Of a stretch of DNA of 48,247 bases, positions 33,093 to 40,876 are shown one piece after another. Below the pieces are notes generated by a model. The model saw only the letters and a program-made list of their open reading frames with translations, was not told the DNA's origin and did not search any database. Numbering within the stretch: the stretch's first letter is position 1; each line of letters begins with the position of its first letter. A program made the position numbers and the translations under genes. Source of the stretch: JACCQS01 sp050999295 (GTDB taxonomy: Bacteria > Actinomycetota > Actinomycetes > Mycobacteriales > Geodermatophilaceae); contig JBPCPI010000065.1 of assembly GCA_050999295.1 (NCBI GenBank), positions 1-48,247 of the forward strand. The letters are read 5' to 3'.

Positions 33093-33455
33093 GTGGGCAA
33101 GGGGTGGGCGCGCGGGCTGTTGGACGAGGGAGAGGACCCCGATCCGCGCTTCACCTTGTCCAACGAGCGAACGTTCCTGTCCTGGACCCGGACCGCGCTC
33201 GCGCTGATCGCTGCTGGGGTCGCACTGGAGGCCTTCGACCTTCCGGCGTTGGGTGCGGGCGGTCGGCGGGCCATCGCCACGGTTCTCCTCCTGCTCGGCG
33301 CGGCCCTGGCCATAGGGTCTTTCCGCCGGTGGCTGAACACCGAGCGGGCCATGCGCAACCGGGTCAGCATTCCCGCCCCGGCGCTGGTGCCGATCCTTTC
33401 CCTCGGGATCGGGATCGTCGCCATCGCAGTGATCGTCCTCATCGTGATCCAGTGA
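33093..33455 (+). CDS. DUF202 membrane protein (first copy)
   Basis: A 120-residue small membrane protein with DPRFTLSNERTFLSWTRTALALIAAGVAL, the DUF202 signature (ERTFLSWxRT), and three hydrophobic segments. GTG start at 33093. Members of the family are small membrane proteins of unknown role (yeast VTC1-like fold at the C-terminus of polyphosphate polymerases). A second DUF202 gene follows after 10 bp. Confidence 0.9.
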   Translation: MGKGWARGLLDEGEDPDPRFTLSNERTFLSWTRTALALIAAGVALEAFDLPALGAGGRRAIATVLLLLGAALAIGSFRRWLNTERAMRNRVSIPAPALVPILSLGIGIVAIAVIVLIVIQ

Positions 33456-33465
33456 GTCCGCCGGA

Positions 33466-33789
33466 ATGACGAACGCGGAGTCGGAGCCCTTGGACACCCA
33501 AGTGGACCGGACCGTACTCTCCTGGGCTCGTACCGCAGCCACCCTTGCGGTCGCGTCGTTGTTCTTCGCGCGCTGGGCCGAAAGGATCGGGCCGATTGCG
33601 CTCCTGCCTGCTCTGTTCGGAGTCAGCGCCGCGATTGGCATCGGCGTGCTCACTCGCGCCGGTGCACGCCGACGCAGGGCACAGTTCGAGAGCGGACAAG
33701 CCGGGCCTCCGCTGTGGACAGCCGCGGCTCTGTGCGGGATCTGCGTGCTGCTTGCCGGAGCCGGGTTGCTCGCACTTCCGCTCGCCTGA
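33466..33789 (+). CDS. DUF202 membrane protein (second copy)
   Basis: A 107-residue protein with the DUF202 signature DRTVLSWARTAATLAVASL and three hydrophobic segments, the last LWTAAALCGICVLLAGAGLLAL. It is a divergent paralogue of the preceding gene. The two probably form one small operon and may make a hetero-oligomeric membrane protein. Confidence 0.88.
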   Translation: MTNAESEPLDTQVDRTVLSWARTAATLAVASLFFARWAERIGPIALLPALFGVSAAIGIGVLTRAGARRRRAQFESGQAGPPLWTAAALCGICVLLAGAGLLALPLA

Positions 33790-33816
33790 GCGTGCGACCG
33801 TACGCCTGCCGAGAAA

Positions 33817-34600
33817 TCAGCCGGCCTCAGCGGATTGCGGCCAGTTGGCACACGAGCGCAGCACCCGGGCAAGCTCCAACCCAACGTCGCGATGGGACTC
33901 CCGGCCCAAGTGCAGACCGTCCGGATTGGCCCGCCCGGCAGCCAGGTGCGCGCCGACCACGGCAGCGAGATCAGCCAGCGGTACGTCGTGCTCCGTGCCC
34001 CAAACCCGAGCAGCGCTGCAGGCCCGCGCGTGGCCCCGCAGTTCGAAGCCGAACGCCGCGGCCCGGTGCGGCGGCGGCAGGATCGGCGATGATCGGCAGC
34101 CCGGGCCTCAGCACGCGCAGTGCAGACACGCAGTTGGCCAGATATCGGTCGGTCAGCGGCTGCGGCAGCGACCTCAATCGGCCGCGGGTCCAACGAGCCG
34201 CCCGAGGCTGGCCGGCCAAGTAGGCCCGGCGTACTCCACGTCGTACCCAGGCAGGTCGCAGGAAGCCGATGCCCTCCCGGAGGTGGGTCGGCAATGCCGT
34301 GGGCAGGTAGTCCATTCCACCGACTGCCAGGACCACGGCGTCCGCGGCGGGGACGAGGAAGGAGTAGACCCGAGGGTCGCGGGTGAGGGACCGCCAGACG
34401 TGTCGCGCAGTCCAGCCCACCTGAGCCACGACGTCGGCCTCGACACCGAGTGCCTGCGCCATGACATTGGGATAGATCCTGGGGTCGGTCAGCAGTTCTG
34501 GGCGGACTGGCCCGTGAAAGGCCAACGAGTCGGCGAGAACCAGAACCCTCGGTACGGCCGATTCTGACTGGTCAGCTAGTGGCACCGGCGTCGTCGCCAT
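33817..34600 (-). pseudogene. OctT-like SGNH acyltransferase, frameshifted
   Basis: The position and sequence match Rv2418c (OctT), the SGNH enzyme that octanoylates diglucosylglycerate in methylglucose lipopolysaccharide synthesis in mycobacteria. The N-terminal frame has block I LVLADSLAFHGPVRPE, GWTARHVWRSLTRDPRVY and block III AVGGMDYLP, then GLPIIADPAAA. From about 34070 the homology moves to another frame (HRAAAFGFELRGHARA, then block V NPDGLHLGRESHRDVG) and stops at 33817. One extra base, or two missing, in the GCC-rich run at 34066-34080 explains this. ATG at 34600, overlapping gpgP by 29 bp. It may be intact in the cell. Confidence 0.82.
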
Positions 34601-35339
34601 TCCTCGGAGCTCCGGCGTCGGCGCCCGGTCCCTGGGCTCCGGCATCCACGGCGTCGGCATCCCCTCGATCATCTTCTGCCACGCCGGCATCGCGGCGCAG
34701 CGTCTCCGAGGCCGGTGCCAGGTTGTGGGTACGCAACTGCCAGCCTCCCGGGTAGCGCTCCAGGTGACTCCAATGACAGTTGCCAAGGACGGTCAACCAG
34801 CGTCCGGCGTGGGGCGGCAGGTCGAGCAGCACCTCGATGATCGAGCGCGCGGCACCTCCGTGAGTCACGAACAGGACGTGGTCGACCACGATGTCACGCA
34901 GGGCCGCGAGCACGCGAGTATCCAGTTGCGCCCTGGTCTCACCGCCTCGATCCAGAACCGGTTGACCGTCAAGCCACTGCGCGAACTGCTCCGGGTAGCT
35001 AGCAGCAACCTCGTCGCGCGTCAGTCCTTGCCAACTACCGAGATCGATCTCCCGGAGCCGCGGTTCGATCTTGATCGGAGTGTCGATCAGTTCGGTCAGC
35101 GCCGCGGCGGTACTGGTCGCCCGTACCAGATCACTGGTGAGAATCAGGTCTGGCGGGTCGACGGCTAAATACCTGGCCGCCTGTCGGCTCTGCTCCTGCC
35201 CGACCTGGTCCAGCGGCGGATCGCTCTGCCCCTGAAAGCGTCCCGCGGCGTTCCAGGTCGTCCGGCCATGCCGCCACAGCACCACCCGGCGTACGCCGAG
35301 TCCCTCCGGCCCCCCGTTCAGCCGGTCTGCTCGACTCAT
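34572..35339 (-). CDS. gpgP: histidine phosphatase, glucosyl-3-phosphoglycerate phosphatase-like (GpgP)
   Basis: A histidine-phosphatase of 255 residues with the catalytic motif LWRHGRTTWNAAGRFQG (His24), LTSDLVRATSTAAAL, LREIDLGSWQGLT and FVTHGGAARSI. The gene order octT-gpgP-rsfS-nadD equals Rv2418c-Rv2421c, where Rv2419c is GpgP, making glucosylglycerate from its 3-phosphate. The last about 38 residues are an Asp/Ala/Gly-rich tail not seen in the core fold. The start overlaps rsfS by ATGA. Confidence 0.85.
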   Translation of the reverse strand: MSRADRLNGGPEGLGVRRVVLWRHGRTTWNAAGRFQGQSDPPLDQVGQEQSRQAARYLAVDPPDLILTSDLVRATSTAAALTELIDTPIKIEPRLREIDLGSWQGLTRDEVAASYPEQFAQWLDGQPVLDRGGETRAQLDTRVLAALRDIVVDHVLFVTHGGAARSIIEVLLDLPPHAGRWLTVLGNCHWSHLERYPGGWQLRTHNLAPASETLRRDAGVAEDDRGDADAVDAGAQGPGADAGAPRNGDDAGATS

Positions 35340-35719
35340 CCCACGACCGGTGGGGCGGCCAAATCGGTGAACGGAATGGTCGGGCAGTCGGTCCACAGAC
35401 GTTCGAGGGCGTAGTACACCCGCTCCTCCGCGTGCTGGACGTGGACCACGACGTCGACGTAGTCCAGCAGCACCCAGCGGCCCTCTCGGGTTCCCTCCCG
35501 GCGCACCGGCTTCACCCCGGCCTCGGTGCGCAGCCGGTCCTCGATCTCGTCGACGATGGCTTGCACCTGGCGCTCGTTGCTGGCCGAGGCGATGACGAAC
35601 ACGTCGGTGATCACCAGCCGGTCGCTGACATCGACGATGACCAGATCCTGAGCCTGCTTGTCGGCAGCCGCCTGGGCGGCCAGCAGAGCGACGGTCCGCG
35701 CCGTGTCCGAGGCGGTCAT
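35336..35719 (-). CDS. rsfS: ribosome silencing factor RsfS
   Basis: RsfS binds L14 and prevents subunit joining in starvation. The 127-residue product has QDLVIVDVSDRLVITDVFVIASASNERQVQAIVDEIEDRL and GRWVLLDYVDVVVHVQHAEERVYYALERLW, both hallmark blocks of the family. It overlaps nadD and gpgP by 4 bp each, so the three are coupled. Confidence 0.96.
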   Translation of the reverse strand: MTASDTARTVALLAAQAAADKQAQDLVIVDVSDRLVITDVFVIASASNERQVQAIVDEIEDRLRTEAGVKPVRREGTREGRWVLLDYVDVVVHVQHAEERVYYALERLWTDCPTIPFTDLAAPPVVG

Positions 35720-36324
35720 CCGGGAACTCTCCTGTCGTCGCGATAGAGATGTCGCTTCTCGATGTACTGCACCACACCGTCCGGGACGAGGTACCAGACC
35801 GGCATTCCCCGGCTGACCCGAGTTCGGCAGTCACTGGACGAGATCGCCATCGCCGGAACGTCGACGAGCGTGACACTGCCCTCCGGCAGGTGACTGTCCT
35901 CGAGCCGGTAACCCGGACGGGTGACCCCTACCAGATGCGCTAAGCCGAACAGCTCCTCGGCATTTCTCCAGTCGAGGATTTTCTCCAGTGCGTCGGCGCC
36001 GGTGATGAAGAACATCTCCGTGTCCGGGTGCACCTGCCGCAGATCGCGCAGGGTGTCCACAGTGTAGGTGGGGCCGGTCCGGTCCACGTCCACCCGACTG
36101 ACCGAGAATCGTGGGTTGGACGCCGTCGCGATGACGGTCATCAGATAGCGGTCCTCGGCCGGGCTGACCTCGCCCTCGGCCTTCTGCCACGGCTTTCCGG
36201 TCGGTACGAACAGGACTTCGTCCAGACCGAACAGAACGGCGACCTCGCTGGCAGCGACAAGGTGACCGTGGTGGATCGGGTCGAATGTGCCACCCATGAC
36301 ACCGAGCCGTCGGCCTTCACCCAT
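35716..36324 (-). CDS. nadD: nicotinate-nucleotide adenylyltransferase NadD
   Basis: NadD makes deamido-NAD from nicotinate mononucleotide and ATP. The 202-residue product has the nucleotidyltransferase motif GGTFDPIHHGHLVAA at residues 11-25, the substrate segment FVPTGKPWQK, and the C-terminal ISSSDCRTRVSRG, all expected. The ATG at 36324 follows MGEGRRLGVM. It heads the nadD-rsfS-gpgP-octT group. Confidence 0.96.
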   Translation of the reverse strand: MGEGRRLGVMGGTFDPIHHGHLVAASEVAVLFGLDEVLFVPTGKPWQKAEGEVSPAEDRYLMTVIATASNPRFSVSRVDVDRTGPTYTVDTLRDLRQVHPDTEMFFITGADALEKILDWRNAEELFGLAHLVGVTRPGYRLEDSHLPEGSVTLVDVPAMAISSSDCRTRVSRGMPVWYLVPDGVVQYIEKRHLYRDDRRVPG

Positions 36325-36498
36325 CTTGCTGGGTAGCTTATCGACCTCGGTTGCCTGATCCCGTGCGTGCGTCCCGGCGCCGGAACGTCGCGGTCGACCG
36401 GCCCCCCGTGCGGCCGGTCAACGCATGGATCAACGCGCTCGGGACGGTGCGGTTACGCTGTACCGGCAAGTAGCTTCCATCGCCGCTGGTGATTTCAC
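36325..36498. other. intergenic region upstream of nadD with an inverted repeat
   Basis: 174 bp without a gene. It contains a perfect 8-bp inverted repeat GACCGGCC (36396-36403), an 8-nt loop, GGCCGGTC (36412-36419). No T tract; its role is unknown. No clear promoter was identified. Confidence 0.5.
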
Positions 36499-36768
36499 GT
36501 GCGGGATATCGGCGAAGTTATTCATCATGTGATGCGAATGCTGGCGCCCGACGTTCATCAGCTACGCGGTTTCGCACCTCATGCGATCAATGCCTATCTC
36601 GTTGCCGGAGTGCTGGTGGACGCGGGTACGCCCTTGGCCCGCCGCCGAATCCTTCGCCAGCTTCGGGGGCATGAGGTGGCCGCGCACGTCGTCACGCACA
36701 CCGCTCGCAAAGTCCTGGACGTCGTGGGGCGCCGGGCGCGAACTCTCGCCGCGATCTCGCAGGAGTAG
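36499..36768 (+). pseudogene. truncated metallo-beta-lactamase-fold hydrolase fragment
   Basis: The 89-residue frame (GTG 36499, or ATG at 36538) looks like the N-terminal part of an MBL-fold hydrolase: APDVHQLRGFAPHAINAYLVAGVLVDAGT, then HEVAAHVVTH where the HxHxDH zinc motif should begin. After VVTHT the sequence turns to an unrelated ARKVLDVVGRR tail, and TAG stops it. All metal-binding residues after the first His are missing, so it cannot be a normal hydrolase. It ends 5 bp before the stop of the convergent VWA gene, as if a deletion removed the rest. Confidence 0.65.
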
Positions 36769-36773
36769 CTACC

Positions 36774-38225
36774 TCACAGCCGGGTGATGAACTCGGTCAA
36801 CTGTTCGGCATTCCGGCACTCGACCATCTCGATAAGTCCGGCGTAATCGTCGGCCGCGGAATCCCCGCTGCCCCACTGGCGTCTCGGTTCGGGGTTGAGC
36901 CAGTAGGCATGCCGGGCCCGCTTGACCAGACCGGCCAATGTCGGAAGGCCGGGATTGCGGTAGTTCGTCCGACCGTCACCCAGGATCAGCAGAGACGTCT
37001 TGGGGCCTACCACCGTCGGCCAGTTCTCGGCGAAGGTCTCCAGCGAGTGCCCGTAGTCGCTGTGCCCGTCGAACCAGACGACTCGAGCCTCGCGCCCGAT
37101 CCGCTGCACGGCGTCGGCGACGTCGGATCCGGGTGCGAAGAACCGGGTCACCTCGTCGCAGCTGTCGACGAACGCGAAGGCCCGTACCCCCGAGAACTGC
37201 TCCCGCAAGGCCGCAGTCAACAGCAGCGTGAAGTGCGAGAAACCGGCCACCGACCCGCTGACGTCGCAGAGCACGACCAGTTCGGGCTTGTGGACGCGTC
37301 GGGGCCGGTGTGCGGTGACCAGTGGCACCCCGCCGGTGGCCAGCGATGCCCGCACCGTACGGCGAAAGTCCAGCCTCCCGCGACGACCGTGCCGGCGGCG
37401 CGCGGCGAGCCTGGTGGCCAGCCGTCGCGCCAACGGGGTGACGGTGCGGCGGAGCTCGGCGAGGTCCTTTTGCTGGGCACGGAGGAAGTCGACCTGATCG
37501 GCAAGGGGGGTCACCGCCGTACGGGCGACGTTCTCCTTGCCCCGCTGCTCGGCGGCCCGGCGACGGACCTCGGTCTCGATGTGCGATCGGAACGCGGCCA
37601 GCCTCTCCCGGATCGTCTGGCGGGCCACCTGCTCGGCCAGACCGCCGCGTTCCTGCCCGCCGAGCAGCCCCTGCAGGAGGGCGGCGACCAGGGTGTCCGG
37701 GGACAGCGCACGCAGCACCCGGTAGCTGAAGAAGGACTGGCCACCCGGCGACTGTCCGCCCTGGCCGAGTCGCGCCACGGCGAACTTCGCGAATCTGCGC
37801 AGTGCGGCGTCGTCCCCATCAAGCAGGAGCTGGGCCAACTGCGCGCGCATCGCCTCGGTGAGTTCCTCGGCCGACAAGCCGGAGTCGTCGCCGTCTCCCG
37901 CTGGATCCGGATCCGCGAGCTCCCACTCCGTACCGTCTGCGTGGTCGTCGTCGGATCCTGATCCGGTAGTGATGGTTGTCGGCCACCACAGATCGAACAG
38001 CGCGTCGAAGGCAGGGCGATGCGTCGGTCGTTTCAGCAGGACGGCCGCCAGGCCGTGGCGCAGTTGTTCGCGGTCGAGCAGGTCGACGGTGACCATGGCC
38101 CGTGCGGCGTCGATCGCGTCACTGATCCCGATCGGCACGCCGGCTTCGCGAACCGCCCGGACGAAGTCGTCCAGATGCGAGACCAGGCTGGGCGGGCGAT
38201 CCAGGTTGTCACCGACGACTGTCAT
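36774..38225 (-). CDS. VWA domain protein, CoxE-like
   Basis: A 483-residue cytoplasmic protein. The C-terminal von Willebrand A domain (about 300-483) has the MIDAS motif DVSGSVAGFSHF, AFVDSCDEV, VWFDGHSDYGHSLE and LILGDGRTNYRNP. The N-terminal half holds a conserved helical domain of the CoxE family (LSAEELTEAMRAQLAQLL, GLGGQERGGL region). CoxE-type VWA proteins work with MoxR AAA ATPases as metal-cofactor or complex-assembly chaperones; the client is unknown. It overlaps the AlkZ-like gene by 4 bp (ATGA), so it belongs to that operon. Confidence 0.9.
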   Translation of the reverse strand: MTVVGDNLDRPPSLVSHLDDFVRAVREAGVPIGISDAIDAARAMVTVDLLDREQLRHGLAAVLLKRPTHRPAFDALFDLWWPTTITTGSGSDDDHADGTEWELADPDPAGDGDDSGLSAEELTEAMRAQLAQLLLDGDDAALRRFAKFAVARLGQGGQSPGGQSFFSYRVLRALSPDTLVAALLQGLLGGQERGGLAEQVARQTIRERLAAFRSHIETEVRRRAAEQRGKENVARTAVTPLADQVDFLRAQQKDLAELRRTVTPLARRLATRLAARRRHGRRGRLDFRRTVRASLATGGVPLVTAHRPRRVHKPELVVLCDVSGSVAGFSHFTLLLTAALREQFSGVRAFAFVDSCDEVTRFFAPGSDVADAVQRIGREARVVWFDGHSDYGHSLETFAENWPTVVGPKTSLLILGDGRTNYRNPGLPTLAGLVKRARHAYWLNPEPRRQWGSGDSAADDYAGLIEMVECRNAEQLTEFITRL

Positions 38226-39454
38226 ACCGGGATCCCCGTCCGGCAGGCGTCTGACAGGGCAGCAGCGAGGTTTCCCCGACCGGCTACGGCGATCTCGTCG
38301 AGATCCTGCCAGGTTGCCAGCGATCGGAGTTCGCCGGCCAGTGCCACGGCGAGCTCAGCGGAGTCGGTGCCGGGCTCGGCGAAGCTGCCTCGGACGCGCA
38401 GGCGCCGATCTTTGCGATCAGCCTTGAGATCCACCCGTGCCTGAAGTCGATCGCCGAGCAGGAACGGCAGGACGAAGTAGCCATACTCCCGCTTCGCCTC
38501 GGGCACGTAGATCTCGAAGCTGTGCTGGAATCCGAAGATCTGCCGGACGCGAGCCCGCTCCCACAGCAGGGAGTCGAAGGGTGAGAGCACCGCAGTTGCG
38601 TGCACCGGCTTGGTGCTTGCGTTCGGATGCAGGTAGCCGACGCTGGTCCAGCCCTCAGGCCGGCATTCAGTCAACTCGCCGCCCTCGACGAGGTCCCGAA
38701 TCCGGGACCTCGTGTCGGCGACCGACATCCTGAAGTAGTCAGCCACCTCCTTGACGGTGGCGACGCCGAGGGCAGCGGTGGCTCGCCGAACCAGCTCTCG
38801 CTGACCGTCGTCCGCGCTCATCACGGGCCCGGTAAGGATGTCGGGCGGGATGACCCGCTCGGCCAAGTCATAGGACGGGTTGAAGCTGCTTCGTCCGGCG
38901 ATCGCCAGCGTCCCCTTCGCGTAGAGGTATTCCAGCATCGTCTTTCCATCCGAGCCACGGTCCCAGAGGATGGTCGTCGCGGCATAGCGCGAGTTGTCCT
39001 TGGGGCGGCGGGCCGGATCGAGGAGCTGGCTGAAGGTCAGCGGCCCTCGCTCGGCGACTTCGGCATACACCGCCTCGGCGTACCCTGACCGTTCGCTGTG
39101 CACCCTGCTCAGAAACCTCGCCCACTGCGGACGTGTCTCCTGCCGGCTCATTCGCCAACGCAGCGCCGGGTAGAGCGACATGTCGAGGATCGAGGCGGCG
39201 TGCCCCCAGTACTCGAAGGCGCCACCTTCCCGAAAGGTCAGCCGATCGAGCAGATCCACCGGGTACGGGCCAAGCCGGGAGAAACCGGCCAGGTAGTGAG
39301 CGCGGGCCAGCACGTTGACCGCATCGATCTGGAACGCCCCCACCCTGGCCAGGACCCGACGTAGATGGCCGAGATTCGCCCGAGCTGGCCGCGGCCGATC
39401 GAATCCCTGGGCGTTGACGGCGATCCGACGTACCTCGTCCCGGGACAGGTCCAT
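38222..39454 (-). CDS. AlkZ/YcaQ-like winged-helix DNA glycosylase family protein
   Basis: A 410-residue HTH_42 protein. Members include AlkZ (azinomycin resistance) and YcaQ, which excise alkylated bases and unhook interstrand crosslinks. The region of the catalytic QxQ motif reads GAFQIDAVNV, with Q42 and D44, so it is the QxD variant. AFEYWGHAASILDMSLYPALRWRM, RGPLTFSQLL, DRGSDGKTMLEYLYAKGTLAIAGR and LLWERARVRQIFGFQHSFEIYVPEAKREYGYFVLP are typical. The ATG at 39454 is 2 bp after the MoxR stop. Sitting between MoxR and VWA partner genes is unusual; see findings. Confidence 0.9.
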   Translation of the reverse strand: MDLSRDEVRRIAVNAQGFDRPRPARANLGHLRRVLARVGAFQIDAVNVLARAHYLAGFSRLGPYPVDLLDRLTFREGGAFEYWGHAASILDMSLYPALRWRMSRQETRPQWARFLSRVHSERSGYAEAVYAEVAERGPLTFSQLLDPARRPKDNSRYAATTILWDRGSDGKTMLEYLYAKGTLAIAGRSSFNPSYDLAERVIPPDILTGPVMSADDGQRELVRRATAALGVATVKEVADYFRMSVADTRSRIRDLVEGGELTECRPEGWTSVGYLHPNASTKPVHATAVLSPFDSLLWERARVRQIFGFQHSFEIYVPEAKREYGYFVLPFLLGDRLQARVDLKADRKDRRLRVRGSFAEPGTDSAELAVALAGELRSLATWQDLDEIAVAGRGNLAAALSDACRTGIPV

Positions 39455-39456
39455 CC

Positions 39457-40338
39457 TCAGTTGAGGCGCAGTTCGGTAGCCGCCCGTTCTTGATCGCTTG
39501 CGTGCTTCAGCACCACGCCCAGCGTCGACTTCACTGCCGTCTCGTCCAAGGTGGACAGCCCCAGGGCCAGCAATGTGTGCGCCCAGTCCAGCGTCTCGGC
39601 GATGGAAGGGGACTTCTTCAGCTCCATTGCCCGCAGCGCCCGTACGGTCCGCACGAGTTGTTCGGCGAGCTTCGGCGCGAGGTCGGGGACCTTGGCGAGC
39701 ACGATCTCGCGCTCCCGCTCGGCTGACGGATAGTCCAGGGCGAGGTAGAGGCAGCGCCGCTTGAGCGCCTCCGACAGTTCGCGGGTGGCGTTGGAGGTCA
39801 GCACCACGATCGGGCGCCTGCTGGCCACGATCGTGCCGAGTTCGGGCACGGTCACCTGGAAGTCGCTCAGGACCTCCAGCAGGAGACCCTCGACTTCGAC
39901 GTCTGCCTTGTCGGTCTCGTCGATCAGGAGGACCGTCGGACCGGTACGACGGATTGCGGTGAGCAGCGGCCTGGCTAACAGGAACTCCTCGGTGAAGATG
40001 TCGTCGTGGACCTCCTCCCACGACTCGTCGGCCGCGTTCGCCGCACTGGCTTGAATCCGGAGCAACTGCTTCTTGTAGTTCCACTCGTAGAGCGCCCGCG
40101 CCTCGTCGAGACCCTCGTAGCACTGCAGCCGGATCAACTCGGCGTCGGTCGCCGTAGCCAGCGCTTTGGCGAGTTCCGTCTTGCCGACGCCGGCCGGTCC
40201 CTCTACGAGTAATGGCTTCGCGAGCCGGTCAGCCAGGAACACCGTCGTGGCGATCGCGTCATCGGTCAGGTAGCCCGCCGCTGACAGGCGCTGCGAGACG
40301 TCGGCAACCGACCCAAACTGTGGGCTGTGCTGTCCCAT
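39457..40338 (-). CDS. MoxR-family AAA+ ATPase
   Basis: A 293-residue AAA+ ATPase with Walker A GPAGVGKTELAKALA at residues 47-54, Walker B VLLIDETDKAD, sensor 1 IVVLTSNATRELSEALKRRC and the MoxR block LDWAHTLLALG. MoxR proteins remodel client complexes together with VWA proteins. The ATG at 40338 (MGQHSPQFGSV) is preceded by an AGGGTG site. Upstream in-frame starts at 40395 and 40422 exist. It is the first gene of the MoxR / AlkZ-like / VWA operon. Confidence 0.9.
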   Translation of the reverse strand: MGQHSPQFGSVADVSQRLSAAGYLTDDAIATTVFLADRLAKPLLVEGPAGVGKTELAKALATATDAELIRLQCYEGLDEARALYEWNYKKQLLRIQASAANAADESWEEVHDDIFTEEFLLARPLLTAIRRTGPTVLLIDETDKADVEVEGLLLEVLSDFQVTVPELGTIVASRRPIVVLTSNATRELSEALKRRCLYLALDYPSAEREREIVLAKVPDLAPKLAEQLVRTVRALRAMELKKSPSIAETLDWAHTLLALGLSTLDETAVKSTLGVVLKHASDQERAATELRLN

Positions 40339-40376
40339 TCGAAGCACCCTACGGCGCGAAGCGACACGCTCGGCAG

Positions 40377-40444
40377 GTGACAGTGGGTCAGCCATGACAT
40401 CTGTCACAGCTAGGGCGCGCAAGCCTCAACCGAAGTGGTGACAG
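40377..40444. promoter_or_regulatory. GTGACAG / CTGTCAC dyads upstream of MoxR
   Basis: GTGACAG at 40377-40383 and CTGTCAC at 40401-40407 form a 7-bp dyad with a 17-bp spacer, and a second GTGACAG lies at 40438-40444. They sit in the gap between the divergent MoxR operon and the LuxR-like gene. A regulatory site is possible but unproven. A separate palindrome GGGGCATCTGCCCC lies at 40463-40476. Confidence 0.4.
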
Positions 40445-40478
40445 CACGCACGAAAGCAGAGGGGCATCTGCCCCGACC

Positions 40479-40841
40479 ATGGAGTCATGCAGATCACCGA
40501 GCAAGAGATCATCTCGCGCGAGCCATCCAGCTGCCAGCGCACGGGACAACCAGAGCGCCGTCGTCGTCGAGGGACTGCACCGCAGGTACGGCGGTGGAGG
40601 ACGCTATGTGGATCCGGAGCTCGCCGCGGACGCCATTTCAGCCGGTGAGAGTCCGCTGACCGCTCGCGAGTCAGAGGTTCTCGAGTTGGCCGCGACCGGG
40701 GCACCGGCGGAGGAGATAGCCAATCGTGCTGCCCTGTCCTGCGGCACCGTTCGCAACTACCTGTCCTCGGCGGTCGGCAAGCTGGGCGCCACGAATCGGC
40801 ACGAGGCCGTGCAGATCGCGCAGCGGCATGGCTGGATCTGA
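40479..40841 (+). CDS. LuxR-type HTH protein, C-terminal remnant of a response regulator
   Basis: The last 85 residues match the C-terminal half of NarL/FixJ response regulators: RYVDPELAADAISAGESPLTARESEVLELAATGAPAEEIAN then LSCGTVRNYLSSAVGKLGATNRHEAVQIAQRHGWI, a complete LuxR HTH. The receiver domain with its phospho-acceptor Asp is absent. The first about 30 residues (MESCRSPSKRSSRASHP) are unrelated, low-complexity sequence. Either a deletion removed the receiver, making it a pseudogene, or it is a stand-alone DNA-binding protein. No histidine kinase gene is nearby. Confidence 0.75.
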   Translation: MESCRSPSKRSSRASHPAASARDNQSAVVVEGLHRRYGGGGRYVDPELAADAISAGESPLTARESEVLELAATGAPAEEIANRAALSCGTVRNYLSSAVGKLGATNRHEAVQIAQRHGWI

Positions 40842-40876
40842 TCGAGTCCCTCGGTCGGCAAACGGTTTCGGTCAGC

